Part shown: piece after piece, positions 33,893-41,606 of the stretch
Layout of the letters: each line of letters begins with the position of its first letter
How positions within the stretch are numbered: position 1 is the stretch's first letter
Source: Streptomyces rapamycinicus NRRL 5491
GTDB lineage: Bacteria > Actinomycetota > Actinomycetes > Streptomycetales > Streptomycetaceae
DNA: 64,000 bases
Direction of reading: 5' to 3'
NCBI RefSeq assembly: GCF_024298965.1
Contig: NZ_CP085193.1
Location: 5,332,001-5,396,000, forward strand
Position numbers and translations under genes: made by a program
Notes under the pieces: generated by a model
Told to the model about the DNA's origin: nothing
Databases searched by the model: none
Seen by the model: the letters and a program-made list of their open reading frames with translations, nothing else

Positions 33893-34846
33893 ATGAGCAC
33901 GCTGGTCTTCGACAGTGACGACCTGGAGAGAACCGAGGACTTCCTCAGCAAGGCCTACGCCAAAATGCGCATCGGCAGCAGCACCCCGAGCGCGAACCGG
34001 GCACGGATCCGGCGCGACACCATCGAATCGATCACCGTGGACGAGCTCGATCTCGACTTCGAGATGAGCTACTCCGTCAGCCCGCGCGGCAGGATCTGCC
34101 TGTGCGTCGTCCACACCGGCACCATCGAGGACCATGTCTTCCCCGGTACCGAGGACTCCTTCGGCTGCGGTGACGTGGTGTCCTTCGCCCCGCCGGACCT
34201 TCCCTACTCGGGCCGGATCCGCAACGCCCGCTACAACATCACCATGCTCGACCCCACCCTGCTCAGCCAGGTCGCCGCCACCGTCGACCAGCGCACCCCG
34301 CAGCCGGTCCGGCTGACCGGGCACCGGCCGCACTCCGCGGCCGCCGCCGGACACCTGCGGCGCACCATCAGCTATGTGCGCGACCACGCCCTGGCCGACC
34401 CCGCCATCGCCGGCCAGCCGCTGATCAGGGCCACCGTCAGCCAGCTCCTGGCCGGCAGCGTGCTGACGGCCTTCCCCAACACCGCGCTCACCGACCCCAC
34501 CGCGTCCGACCGCAACGACGCCCACCCCGGCACGCTCCAGCGCGCCCTCAGCCACATCGACGACCACGCCGATGAGCCCCTCACCGTCGCCGACATCGTG
34601 GCCGCCGCGCACGTCAGCATCCGCGCCCTGCAGCACGCCTTCCGCAGACACCTCGGCACCACGCCGATGGCATACGTCCGCCGGGTACGCCTGGCATACG
34701 CGCACCACGACCTGGTGACCGCCGCCCCCGAGACCGCCACGGTGACGGACATCGCCACCCGCTGGGGCTTCTTCCACCCGGCCCGCTTCGCCGCCCTGTA
34801 CCGCGAGACCTACCGCACCACCCCGAGCGCCACGCTGCGCGGCTGA
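33893..34846 (+). CDS. AraC-family transcriptional regulator
   Basis: 317 residues from ATG 33893. The N-terminal part (1-190) resembles the cupin-like AraC-binding-like domain (CGDVVSFAPPDLPYSG), and the C-terminal 100 residues contain two helix-turn-helix units (ADIVAAAHVSIRALQHAF and VTDIATRWGFFHPARFA) with the terminal family signature. The ligand is unknown. It lies between two tRNA-Tyr-derived scars and may be cargo of an older integrated element. Its target is not evident. Confidence 0.9.
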   Translation: MSTLVFDSDDLERTEDFLSKAYAKMRIGSSTPSANRARIRRDTIESITVDELDLDFEMSYSVSPRGRICLCVVHTGTIEDHVFPGTEDSFGCGDVVSFAPPDLPYSGRIRNARYNITMLDPTLLSQVAATVDQRTPQPVRLTGHRPHSAAAAGHLRRTISYVRDHALADPAIAGQPLIRATVSQLLAGSVLTAFPNTALTDPTASDRNDAHPGTLQRALSHIDDHADEPLTVADIVAAAHVSIRALQHAFRRHLGTTPMAYVRRVRLAYAHHDLVTAAPETATVTDIATRWGFFHPARFAALYRETYRTTPSATLRG

Positions 34847-34999
34847 CCACCCGCGCCGCCCTCGCCTTCGTTTTCTGTCCCGCGAGGCGCCGGGACGTGC
34901 GTTTGCCGGATCGCCACGGACCGGCCGACCTCTGGAGAGTGGACAGCTGCGGCATTGCCCATTGACGCCGCGGCCCACTTCCCGATCGAAAGGCAGTAC

Positions 35000-35290
35000 G
35001 TGGCGATCGAGAGGGATGACCTGCTCAAGAAGATCGCCGGTCTGGAGAAGGAGGTCGGGCAGCTGCGGCAGGCGCTGGTCTCCCACGCCGTCATCGACCA
35101 GGCGATCGGCATGGTCATCACTCACGGCCGTCTGCTTCCGGACCAGGGCTGGGACGTCCTCAGGACGGTGTCCCAGAACACCAACACCAAGGTGCGGCTG
35201 ATCGCCGAGCAGATCGTCCAGTGGCCGTACTCCGGCCGGCTCCCCCAGGACATCCAGCAGGCCCTGGAAGCGGCCCTGGCCCGCGCCTGA
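35000..35290 (+). CDS. ANTAR-domain protein
   Basis: About 96 residues from a GTG at 35000 with AAAGG seven bases upstream; a TTG at 34955 would give 111 residues. A short coiled-coil (DLLKKIAGLEKEVGQLRQAL) leads into an ANTAR domain (HAVIDQAIGMVITHGRLLPDQGWDVLRTVSQ), a three-helix RNA-binding module. ANTAR proteins act as antiterminators by stabilising a pair of hairpins in leader RNAs. No receiver or GAF domain is attached, so activity may be controlled by a partner. It follows the AraC gene by about 150 bp. Confidence 0.85.
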   Translation: MAIERDDLLKKIAGLEKEVGQLRQALVSHAVIDQAIGMVITHGRLLPDQGWDVLRTVSQNTNTKVRLIAEQIVQWPYSGRLPQDIQQALEAALARA

Positions 35291-35335
35291 CGCAGGCCGC
35301 CGACCCCGTCCGCCCCCGAACCCGCCCCTGAACGA

Positions 35336-35376
35336 AAACGGCCCCCGACCGCGTCTCCGCAGTTCAGGGGCCGTTT
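35336..35376. terminator. Hairpin beside the left att copy
   Basis: A 10-bp stem AAACGGCCCC / GGGGCCGTTT followed by CTTT. It is homologous to the hairpin at 51437-51475 on the other side of the element, and it ends the ANTAR gene transcript. Confidence 0.75.
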
Positions 35377-35383
35377 CTTTGGC

Positions 35384-35434
35384 GTGGCGGCGCCAGGATT
35401 CGAACCTGGGTAGGCTAAGCCGACGGATTTACAG
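35384..35434. repeat. Left attachment site (51-bp tRNA-Tyr 3' copy)
   Basis: Identical to 51484-51534. It covers the tRNA from the discriminator base through the T-arm, variable arm and 3' half of the anticodon stem-loop. Beyond 35434 the sequence is not tRNA, so this copy is not a functional gene. Confidence 0.92.
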
Positions 35435-35618
35435 ACCGCGCGTCTGTACGCCTCCCACCAGTGGAAACGCCACATGTAAACCAGACAGCCCCACGCCCGT
35501 CCCACAGCTACTCGGGGCAGAAGGATCCCTGTCGGCTCTACCGGTAGTCACGCACTCCGGTGTTCGCCTCGCACCTACGCGGTGAGGGTTGCTGAAATCA
35601 CGTGACTGAAGAAGGACG

Positions 35619-36380
35619 GTGGGCTACTGTCCGACTGTGCGTGCATTACCTGATCAGCTCCCAGAAATCGAGCTCCCGGCCGAAAGAGGATATGCATTTC
35701 GGCTCGGCAAGCGCCAAGTCTATTTACGCTGCCCCCACTGCGCGATGAATACATCAATGCAGATAGTCGAGCGACAGAATCTTCAAGATTTGACCCAAAC
35801 GTTCGAAAGCGGCAAAAAGCGAAAACTCACACTCTTCACCGTCAAGCTAACCTGCGACTACTGTTCGGGTAACTGCCTATTCTTGTGGGAAGTAGTGAAT
35901 CCGGCGAAGATAGATTCCAACTCCCGTTACGAGACCACCGAACTAATACAGGTATACCCGGAGCCAGAGCCGCAGCCGCGCCGGATGTCTTCGGATGCGC
36001 CGCCATTGGTACGCGAGATATTCAGAGAAGCGGCACTCGCCGAGACGTCGGGAGCTTACCGGCTAGCAGGTGTCGGCTATCGGGCAGTCGTGGAGCAGAT
36101 CACTAAAGAGCAAGGCGCTACGGGAAATAACCTGCATGCCCGGATAACCTCCCTAGCCGCCCAGGGCGTACCACAGAACATCGTGGACGCCTTCCATGAG
36201 GCAAGAGTCGTCGGAAACGATGCCGTTCATGATGGCTTGGCGTATTCCTCAGAGGAGATCGCGGACATTGCCGAGCTGATCAACGAGGCCGTGTTTGTTC
36301 TTTACGTGCAACCAACACAGCGTGCACGTATGGCGGCGGCCCGCGCCGCCAGGCGTCAGGCTGCCAAAGCCTCCTCATGA
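35619..36380 (+). CDS. DUF4145-containing protein with N-terminal zinc ribbon (cargo)
   Basis: 253 residues from GTG 35619 with AAGGA close upstream; a GTG at 35637 has no site. The N-terminal 100 residues carry two CxxC pairs (LRCPHCAMN and LTCDYCSGN), probably one zinc ribbon. The C-terminal part from about residue 125 is DUF4145, an all-helical domain related to HEPN folds, with the hallmark RVVGNDAVHDG. DUF4145 is common in restriction-associated and stand-alone defence-linked proteins. Codon use is clearly AT-richer than neighbours (many GAA, ATA, TTA-type codons), so it was acquired from elsewhere. It lies just inside the left att site, a usual cargo position. A defence role is inferred only. 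Confidence 0.75.
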   Translation: MGYCPTVRALPDQLPEIELPAERGYAFRLGKRQVYLRCPHCAMNTSMQIVERQNLQDLTQTFESGKKRKLTLFTVKLTCDYCSGNCLFLWEVVNPAKIDSNSRYETTELIQVYPEPEPQPRRMSSDAPPLVREIFREAALAETSGAYRLAGVGYRAVVEQITKEQGATGNNLHARITSLAAQGVPQNIVDAFHEARVVGNDAVHDGLAYSSEEIADIAELINEAVFVLYVQPTQRARMAAARAARRQAAKASS

Positions 36381-36458
36381 GGTCTTCACCAGAGCTTTAA
36401 CTGCTGGGACAAAGCTCAATTACGAAGCGAGGCAGCTCTGCTCCACCCACTAACGAGT

Positions 36459-36535
36459 ACGGCCCCCTGCTGCGTTTCGCAACCCAGGGGCCGTTTCGCT
36501 CGCGGGGCGACACCCAAGCATTCAAGACTGGGTAG
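36459..36535. repeat. Hairpin plus decayed tRNA-Tyr-like fragment
   Basis: ACGGCCCC (36459) pairs with GGGGCCGT (ending 36494). About 20 bp later, 36513-36535 resembles the tRNA-Tyr T-arm region with several changes. The layout copies the hairpin-then-tRNA order at 35336 and 51437, which suggests an older att scar inside the present element. Confidence 0.5.
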
Positions 36536-36592
36536 TCGGGGCGACCGTATCACTATGCCCAGAAAGAAAGAAGGACCGTCGGGCAGCCCGGA

Positions 36593-37405
36593 TTACATCG
36601 GCGCTTTCCCGACCGCCAGTAGGTGGGAGCTGGCGGCCAATAGCTCAGGGTAGGGCTCAGCCATTCGCGCGGCTGTCAGCGCGGAGGCGAACAGCTCGTC
36701 CGTAGGCCCTTCCCCGGGCTGCTGCTCTACTGCCTTGAGCAACGACCACGCGGGGCCCTCGATCCCGAACACCTCGACGTCGGTCAGTCCCGCCGCACGC
36801 AGTTCGTCGGCGAGTTCTTCGGCACGGTGGAAGTAGGCCAGGGTGAAGCCTTTACCGTCATGCACGGCGGTGCTGAGGATCTTGGAGATGGCCGCCTTTA
36901 GCCGGTCGGTGTGCAGGTGGGCATAGCTGACGTGCTCGAAGAGCGAGGCGTACCGGTTGATGCCCGCCGCGGCGACCAGCCCCCCGGGCTTCACCACGCG
37001 CCGAGCCTCCGAGAGGGCCTGGCGCCGGTCTTCCGGATCGGGCAGATGGTAGAGCGGGCCGAGGAGCTGCACGACGTCATAACTGGCGTCTGCCGCGTCC
37101 AGTGCACGCGCGTCGCCCTGCGATGCGGGACAGATGGCCGCCGCCTGCTCGACGTGCCGGGCCACGGGGTCGATGAGCTCGACCTTGTAGCCGTCTTCGA
37201 CAAGCCACCGTGCGTGCACCCCCGTCCCTCCCCCCACGTCGAAGACGCGCGCCGGGGCCGGTGGGAGGAAACGGCGCAGGATCTCCTGGGTGCGGATGAG
37301 TTCCAGTCGCCCGTCTGCCGACATGCTCAGCCGGACGTTCTCGTCGATGACCTGTGAGTAGAAGTGTTCGATCTCCGGTGCTAGGGCCAGCTCTGGTTTC
37401 GGCAT
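36593..37405 (-). CDS. SAM-dependent methyltransferase (class I)
   Basis: 270 residues from ATG 37405. The SAM-binding motif I reads VFDVGGGTGVHARWL near residue 55, and motif IV-like YDVVQLLGPLYHL follows near 110. Pro-rich C-terminal features resemble small-molecule methyltransferases. No ribosome site precedes the ATG, and a GATACT -10 element lies about seven bases upstream, so the mRNA may be leaderless. It is divergent from the GntR repressor gene, sharing a 58-bp control region that contains one operator-like site, so it is probably under the same repressor. The substrate is unknown; such genes are frequent AICE passengers. Confidence 0.85.
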   Translation of the reverse strand: MPKPELALAPEIEHFYSQVIDENVRLSMSADGRLELIRTQEILRRFLPPAPARVFDVGGGTGVHARWLVEDGYKVELIDPVARHVEQAAAICPASQGDARALDAADASYDVVQLLGPLYHLPDPEDRRQALSEARRVVKPGGLVAAAGINRYASLFEHVSYAHLHTDRLKAAISKILSTAVHDGKGFTLAYFHRAEELADELRAAGLTDVEVFGIEGPAWSLLKAVEQQPGEGPTDELFASALTAARMAEPYPELLAASSHLLAVGKAPM

Positions 37406-37423
37406 AAGGGCAGTATCCTGTGT

Positions 37424-37442
37424 ACCGGTGGACCAGTCCAGT
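37424..37442. promoter_or_regulatory. GntR operator-like site 1 (divergent promoter)
   Basis: ACCGGTGGACCAGTCCAGT matches 18 of 19 bases of the palindrome at 38301-38326. It lies between the divergent methyltransferase and gntR starts, so autoregulation is likely. Confidence 0.6.
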
Positions 37443-37463
37443 ACGGACCTGACAAGGGGAGCC

Positions 37464-38180
37464 ATGGCGCTGCTGAAGTACGAGGAAATCGCGGAATCAC
37501 TGCGGTCCCGGATCGCAGCGGGTGAGTTCGAGCCGGGCGAGATCGTCCCATCGGGGCGGGATCTGGCTGAGCAGTGGTCCGTGTCACGGGCTACTGCCAT
37601 CAAGGCCATGGACGTGCTGCGAAACGACGGCGTGGTGGAGGCCAGGCAGGGCACGGGGTTCATCGTCACCGAGACCCCCAAGGCGCGGCCGGCGGGCGGG
37701 CGCCGGGCCGGTTCGGCGCGCGTGACCGGCGGCATGCCGTTCCTTCGCGTGGGCGCCCCTGACTGGGCGGCACCTCCGGCGCACGTGGCCGAGGCGCTTC
37801 GGATGGACGGCGACGCGGAGGCACTTCGCCGTGTGCGCGTGATGCAGCTTCCCGACGGGAGCCCCCACAGCTACGCGGTGGCGTGGTTCCCGCCCGAGGT
37901 GGCGGAGGCGGCGCCCCGCCTCGCCCAGACTGCCCCCATCGCGGAGGGAACGACGCGGTACGTGCGTCGGCAGACCGGCCGGTTCCCCGTGGAGGGGGCG
38001 GACGTCACCACCGTGCGCCTGGCGACGGAGGTCGAAGCGGAGCACTTGGGGCTGTCGGACCCAACCCCGGTGGCCGTTGTGCTGCACACGGCATACGACC
38101 AAGAGGGGCGCCCGCTGGTCTGCGAGGAAGGGGTCACGCCGGGCCCTCTCTATGAGCGGGAAGAGACCTACGAGATGTAG
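37464..38180 (+). CDS. GntR-family repressor (HutC/KorSA-like)
   Basis: 238 residues from ATG 37464, with AAGGGGAG two bases before it; an in-frame ATG-like start at 37428 lies in the operator. The N-terminal winged helix (residues 1-70) has the GntR signature PSGRDLAEQWSVSRATAIKAM, and a UTRA ligand domain fills residues 95-235. In pSAM2 the related KorSA keeps replication and transfer genes silent. Three operator-like palindromes surround this gene: in its promoter, in its terminator and in the promoter of the downstream transfer operon. Confidence 0.9.
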   Translation: MALLKYEEIAESLRSRIAAGEFEPGEIVPSGRDLAEQWSVSRATAIKAMDVLRNDGVVEARQGTGFIVTETPKARPAGGRRAGSARVTGGMPFLRVGAPDWAAPPAHVAEALRMDGDAEALRRVRVMQLPDGSPHSYAVAWFPPEVAEAAPRLAQTAPIAEGTTRYVRRQTGRFPVEGADVTTVRLATEVEAEHLGLSDPTPVAVVLHTAYDQEGRPLVCEEGVTPGPLYEREETYEM

Positions 38181-38200
38181 CCGTCACGCACCACAGAAGG

Positions 38201-38232
38201 AGCTGGACCGGTCCGCCGGTCCAGCTTTTTTC
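38201..38232 (+). terminator. gntR terminator built from an operator-like palindrome
   Basis: An 11-bp perfect stem AGCTGGACCGG / CCGGTCCAGCT around TCCG, followed by TTTTTTC: a textbook intrinsic terminator. Its stem is nearly the same as the operator at 38301. Confidence 0.9.
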
Positions 38233-38298
38233 TTCCCCAAAAAGTGGCTCTCACCAGCGCAGATGCGATAAGCCGTGACCGAATCTCACCCGAAGAGG

Positions 38299-38327
38299 TT
38301 GACTGGACCGGTCCACCGGTCCAGTCT
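38299..38327 (+). promoter_or_regulatory. Promoter with embedded GntR operator for the transfer operon
   Basis: TTGACT (38299-38304) and CAGTCT (38322-38327) form a promoter with 17-bp spacing. A 26-bp palindrome (arms GACTGGACCGG and CCGGTCCAGTC around TCCA, 38301-38326) fills the spacer. Bound repressor would block RNA polymerase. It lies 540 bp before the first gene of the long plus-strand operon. Confidence 0.6.
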
Positions 38328-38567
38328 ATGGATGTGGCCGCAAGCCAGCCCGAACCCCCTCGGGGCGGGGCTGCTTCGCCATGCACGACCAGGAGCCCCG
38401 CGTTGGACGGGGGGAGGCGACCCGGCGCCTTGTCATTAACCGGAGGGCTTAGACCGAAAGGTCATGTCTCCATACGCCTACACGAGGTCATGGCCGCGCT
38501 ACCTGATACGGGCGCGGCCCACCTCGAAGGAGACCTGTCCACGTCCGCTTCCGCGCAAGGAGGCGCC

Positions 38568-38603
38568 GTGCACAGCCAACGACATACCTGGGCGCCGCCG
38601 TGA
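38568..38603 (+). CDS. Possible 11-residue leader peptide
   Basis: GTG 38568 preceded at four bases by a strong AAGGAGG. The reading frame is V-H-S-Q-R-H-T-W-A-P-P then TGA at 38601. Its last codons form the left arm of the hairpin at 38591-38623, as in attenuators in which ribosome position controls RNA folding. It lies in the 690-bp untranslated stretch before the AICE operon. Evidence is the ribosome site plus geometry only. Confidence 0.35.
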   Translation: MHSQRHTWAPP

Positions 38604-38623
38604 TCGACCGGCACGGCGGCGCC
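38591..38623 (+). promoter_or_regulatory. Leader hairpin A of the transfer operon
   Basis: A 12-bp perfect stem GGCGCCGCCGTG / CACGGCGGCGCC with a 9-base loop. It overlaps the end of the small leader frame; no U-run follows. Confidence 0.6.
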
Positions 38624-38801
38624 TGTGCGTCACCCCGGTTCGCGGCGTCTTCCGCCGACGAACAATCCGGTCCCCCTTCTTCCTGCCATCGCAGCGGCTA
38701 GCGCTGCGGCCGGTTGCCTCCTCCGTCCGTCCGGGCCGCCGCGTGCGGCGCCGCACGGGCGGGGCGTGGGGAGCCGGACCTACCGGACTCCGGGCGGGTG
38801 A

Positions 38802-38831
38802 GCGGCGCCGGTGTTGCAGCACCGGCGCCGC
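38802..38831 (+). promoter_or_regulatory. Leader hairpin B of the transfer operon
   Basis: A second 12-bp perfect stem GCGGCGCCGGTG / CACCGGCGCCGC with a TTGCAG loop, ending 20 bp before the ribosome site of the first operon gene. Both hairpins share the core GGCGCCG, so alternative pairing between them is possible. Confidence 0.55.
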
Positions 38832-38867
38832 GTTCGGGCCGTCCCACCTTGGAAGGAACCACGACCC

Positions 38868-39131
38868 ATGAAAAACATCGGTGCACTTCAGGCGGTTGTT
38901 ACCGCCGACCTGTCCGACCGCGAGCCGACCGCCGCGGAGCTGGACGCCATCGCGTACGAAACGCCGCTCATCGAGGCGGAAGTCGAGTTGCTGGACGTGC
39001 AGATCAGCCTGCTTGACCGGCCCGCGTCCGAGCTGGACACGCGCCGTCTGCGCCGGGCTCGCCGCAAGGTGCTGGCCGCCCGGCTGGAGCTGACCAACCA
39101 GGTCGCCCCGGTGACGGGGGTGGGGGCGTGA
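38868..39131 (+). CDS. Small DUF6284-like AICE protein
   Basis: 87 residues from ATG 38868 (GGAAGGA ten bases upstream). The core REPTAAELDAIAYETPLIEAE and the basic helix RRLRRARRKVLAARLEL are typical of a small protein found again and again in Streptomyces integrative elements and annotated DUF6284. Mostly helical, charged, probably cytoplasmic; function unknown. It is the first gene of the long co-directional operon; its stop overlaps the next start. Confidence 0.75.
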   Translation: MKNIGALQAVVTADLSDREPTAAELDAIAYETPLIEAEVELLDVQISLLDRPASELDTRRLRRARRKVLAARLELTNQVAPVTGVGA

Positions 39132-39490
39132 ACGACGCGCTGACGCTCCACGAGCTGGCCGTGCCGTTGACGCTCGATGAGCTGGCCGTGCCGTTGCGGG
39201 CGCTGCGCCTGCTGGCTGCGGACTTCGGGCACCTGCCCGCACCGTGTGCGCACGTGTCCACCATCTACCCGAACCAGTTGAAGCTGTCGTTTCACGACGG
39301 CCTGACTGACTTCGAGACATGGCGTGACGCCCTGGGTATCGCCCCGGACGCGGTGGACTGCCGGGAGCAGGGCGGCGGCCAAACCCGTGCCCTGTCCCTG
39401 ACCACCGACTACGCGGGTGCCGAGCTGCGCCTGGTCGCCTACGGCGATGTCCTCGCCCCGGCTACGGCCGCGGGGAGGGACGTCCGATGA
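39128..39490 (+). CDS. Unrecognised AICE protein
   Basis: 120 residues from a GTG that overlaps the previous stop (GTGA). The N-terminus carries a short internal duplication, LHELAVPLTLDELAVPL, from a repeated stretch of about 25 bp. The rest is a compact alpha/beta-looking domain with no metal or membrane motif. The 4-bp overlaps on both sides show translational coupling. Function unknown. Confidence 0.7.
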   Translation: MNDALTLHELAVPLTLDELAVPLRALRLLAADFGHLPAPCAHVSTIYPNQLKLSFHDGLTDFETWRDALGIAPDAVDCREQGGGQTRALSLTTDYAGAELRLVAYGDVLAPATAAGRDVR

Positions 39491-40365
39491 ACGGCAGGTC
39501 CGCCCCGCCGCGGACCCAGATCGCCGCGCTGAACCGGCTCCAGTCGGGGCTGACGACGGTCCTGGTGCTGGTGGCCCTGGTGGCGCTCGCGTTCACCGCG
39601 ACCAACGTCACGATGTTCGCCATCCAGCACGAGGTATCACCCTGGATCGCCTGGCTGCTGGACCCCATGGTCGCGGTCGCTCTCGGGGCCGTTCTGATCG
39701 TGGACGGCCGGTTGTCCGAGTACGGCGTGAACCCCTCTGGCTGGGCCTCGGGGCTCCGCTGGTTCGCGGGTCTGGGCACGTGGGTCATGAACTGCTGGGG
39801 CTCGCTGTGGCCGGAGGAGAGCGCGTTCGGCGTTCCCCGGCAGGTGGATCCGGCGGGGCTGGTGCTCCACTCCATCCCCCCTGTCCTCCTGATCGTCCTG
39901 GCCGAAGCGATCACCCACTACCGCCGCGCGATCCTCGGCAAAATCGCGGAACTTCGCGCTGAGGTGGAAGCGGCCAGCACGCAGGTGGAAACCGGCTCCG
40001 TCCACCCGCCATCCACCCCGGTCACCACCCCGCTTGCCCCGGCCCCGACTCCCGAACCGGCAGCAGTCGCCGTAGAGTCGTCGCCGCTGGTCATCTGCGG
40101 TGACCGCAAGGTCTTCCCCCTCACCGTTCCCCCGGTATCCACCCGAGATGAGGGCGACCACGGGGAAGCGGAGAAACTGACCGCGCAGGAGGCGCTGAGG
40201 GTCATCCGCACCTGCTGGATGTTGGGCGACTCGATCCCCGAGGCAGCCCGGAAGTCCACCCGTTCCACCTCCTACGTCCACAAGGTCTACAGCCGACTTC
40301 GGGACCAGTCATCCGACCCCGAGACCGCCGGCCACGACCGCGTAGCCGAGGCGGCGGTGGCATGA
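39487..40365 (+). CDS. DUF2637 membrane protein with C-terminal DNA-binding-like part (Spd-type)
   Basis: 292 residues from ATG 39487. Four hydrophobic helices are within residues 20-145 (for example LTTVLVLVALVALAFTATNV and PVLLIVLAEAITHY), followed by a Pro/Ala-rich linker. The C-terminal segment ALRVIRTCWMLGDSIPEAARKSTRSTSYVHKVY looks like a helix-turn-helix. DUF2637 proteins are regular members of Streptomyces conjugative elements and are thought to help intramycelial spread. Both ends overlap neighbours by 4 bp. Confidence 0.8.
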   Translation: MNGRSAPPRTQIAALNRLQSGLTTVLVLVALVALAFTATNVTMFAIQHEVSPWIAWLLDPMVAVALGAVLIVDGRLSEYGVNPSGWASGLRWFAGLGTWVMNCWGSLWPEESAFGVPRQVDPAGLVLHSIPPVLLIVLAEAITHYRRAILGKIAELRAEVEAASTQVETGSVHPPSTPVTTPLAPAPTPEPAAVAVESSPLVICGDRKVFPLTVPPVSTRDEGDHGEAEKLTAQEALRVIRTCWMLGDSIPEAARKSTRSTSYVHKVYSRLRDQSSDPETAGHDRVAEAAVA

Positions 40366-41606
40366 GCGGGCTGCGAACCGGTTCGGTATGCACCGGCTAC
40401 GGCGGGCTGGATAAGGCGGTGCAGAAGGTGTTCGGCGGGTCTCTGGCCTGGGTCGCAGACAACGACCCCGGCGCGGCCCGCATCCTGGCCCATCACCACC
40501 CCCAGGTGCCGAACCTGGGCGACATCACGGCCGTGCGCTGGGAGGACGTGGAGCCGGTCGACATCCTGTGCGGCGGGTATCCGTGCCAGCCGTTCAGCAG
40601 CGCGGGCAAGAGGAAGGGAACCGCTGATGCCCGGCACATCTGGCCCCATATCGCCCGTGCCCTTGGCGTTCTTCGACCCCGTTACGCGGTCTTTGAGAAC
40701 GTCGCAGGGCACCTTTCCCTTGGATTCGACACCGTCCTCGCCGACCTTGCCGCCATCGGGTTCGATGCGGAGTGGTGCACTCTTCGCGCGGACGAAGTCG
40801 GCGCAGCCCACCAGCGCAAGCGGCTGTTCCTCCTCGCCCGGCTTGCCCACACCCCGGGCCAGGGACGCGAAGGGCAGGGGTTACCCGGACAATCTGCCGA
40901 ACGTCGCTTCCCTGCTGCCCACGCCCTCGACATCGGAGGCGACGGGGCCGGGCAGGCCGGACGGGAACCGCAACGACACGCTACGGGCCCGGATCGCGCT
41001 GCTGCCCACCCCGCGGGCCTCGGCGAGCGAGAACCGGCAGACCAAACGCACCCCATCGCAGGAAGCCGGGACCCACGGCAAGTCCCTGGCCGCCGAGGTG
41101 GCCAGTCTCCTGGCGACACCGATGGCGGGCGACGCGAAGGGAACCAGGAACGCCACGGCTGGCCGGAAGACGGACAACCCGAACGTGACCCCGGGCTGGA
41201 CGCTCTCGGATGTGGTCTTCAGCGGGCAGCTGCTGCCGACACCGCGGGCCACGGACGGGACCAAGGGCGGCCCGAACCAACGGGGCAGCAAGGGGGACCT
41301 GACGCTCCCTTCAGCAGCGCACCAGATTGGGGCGAGTACGGACCGGCCATCGCACGGTGGGAAGCGGTCATCGGCCGCCCCGCACCCCGGCCAACTGACG
41401 CTCTGGGACGGCTGAACCCGCCCTTTGTCGAGTGGCTGATGGGCCTGGCCGCCGGTCACGTCACCGAGGTCCCGGGCCTGTCCCGGACCGCGCAGCTCAA
41501 AGCCCTCGGCAACGGCGTCCTCCCGCTCCAGGCCATCACCGGGCTCCGTCACCTCGCCGCCCGGATGGCCGCGGACCAGGACCACAGGGCGGGAGCGGCA
41601 GCATGA
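40362..41606 (+). CDS. C5-cytosine DNA methyltransferase with apparent frame switch in the variable region
   Basis: 414 residues from ATG 40362. Residues 1-165 hold the SAM motif (GSVCTGYGGLDKAV), the catalytic PCQ motif (GGYPCQPFSSAG), ENV (FENVAGHL) and the QxRxR motif (AAHQRKRLFLLA). The end from about residue 318 (DWGEYGPAIARWEAV ... LKALGNGVLP) holds motifs IX-X. Between about 40850 and 41320 the codon-position bias and family-like text (LLPTPRATDGTKGG) are in the +1 frame, which is open from 40627 to 41415. So either two compensating indels have rewritten the target-recognition part or the family tolerates both frames. The continuous frame remains open. It probably methylates the element's own DNA. 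Confidence 0.75.
   Translation: MSGLRTGSVCTGYGGLDKAVQKVFGGSLAWVADNDPGAARILAHHHPQVPNLGDITAVRWEDVEPVDILCGGYPCQPFSSAGKRKGTADARHIWPHIARALGVLRPRYAVFENVAGHLSLGFDTVLADLAAIGFDAEWCTLRADEVGAAHQRKRLFLLARLAHTPGQGREGQGLPGQSAERRFPAAHALDIGGDGAGQAGREPQRHATGPDRAAAHPAGLGEREPADQTHPIAGSRDPRQVPGRRGGQSPGDTDGGRREGNQERHGWPEDGQPERDPGLDALGCGLQRAAAADTAGHGRDQGRPEPTGQQGGPDAPFSSAPDWGEYGPAIARWEAVIGRPAPRPTDALGRLNPPFVEWLMGLAAGHVTEVPGLSRTAQLKALGNGVLPLQAITGLRHLAARMAADQDHRAGAAA

Noticed and set aside
35384..35434. A second functional tRNA-Tyr gene
   Set aside because: Only the 3' 51 bases match; the 5' half and acceptor pairing are missing.
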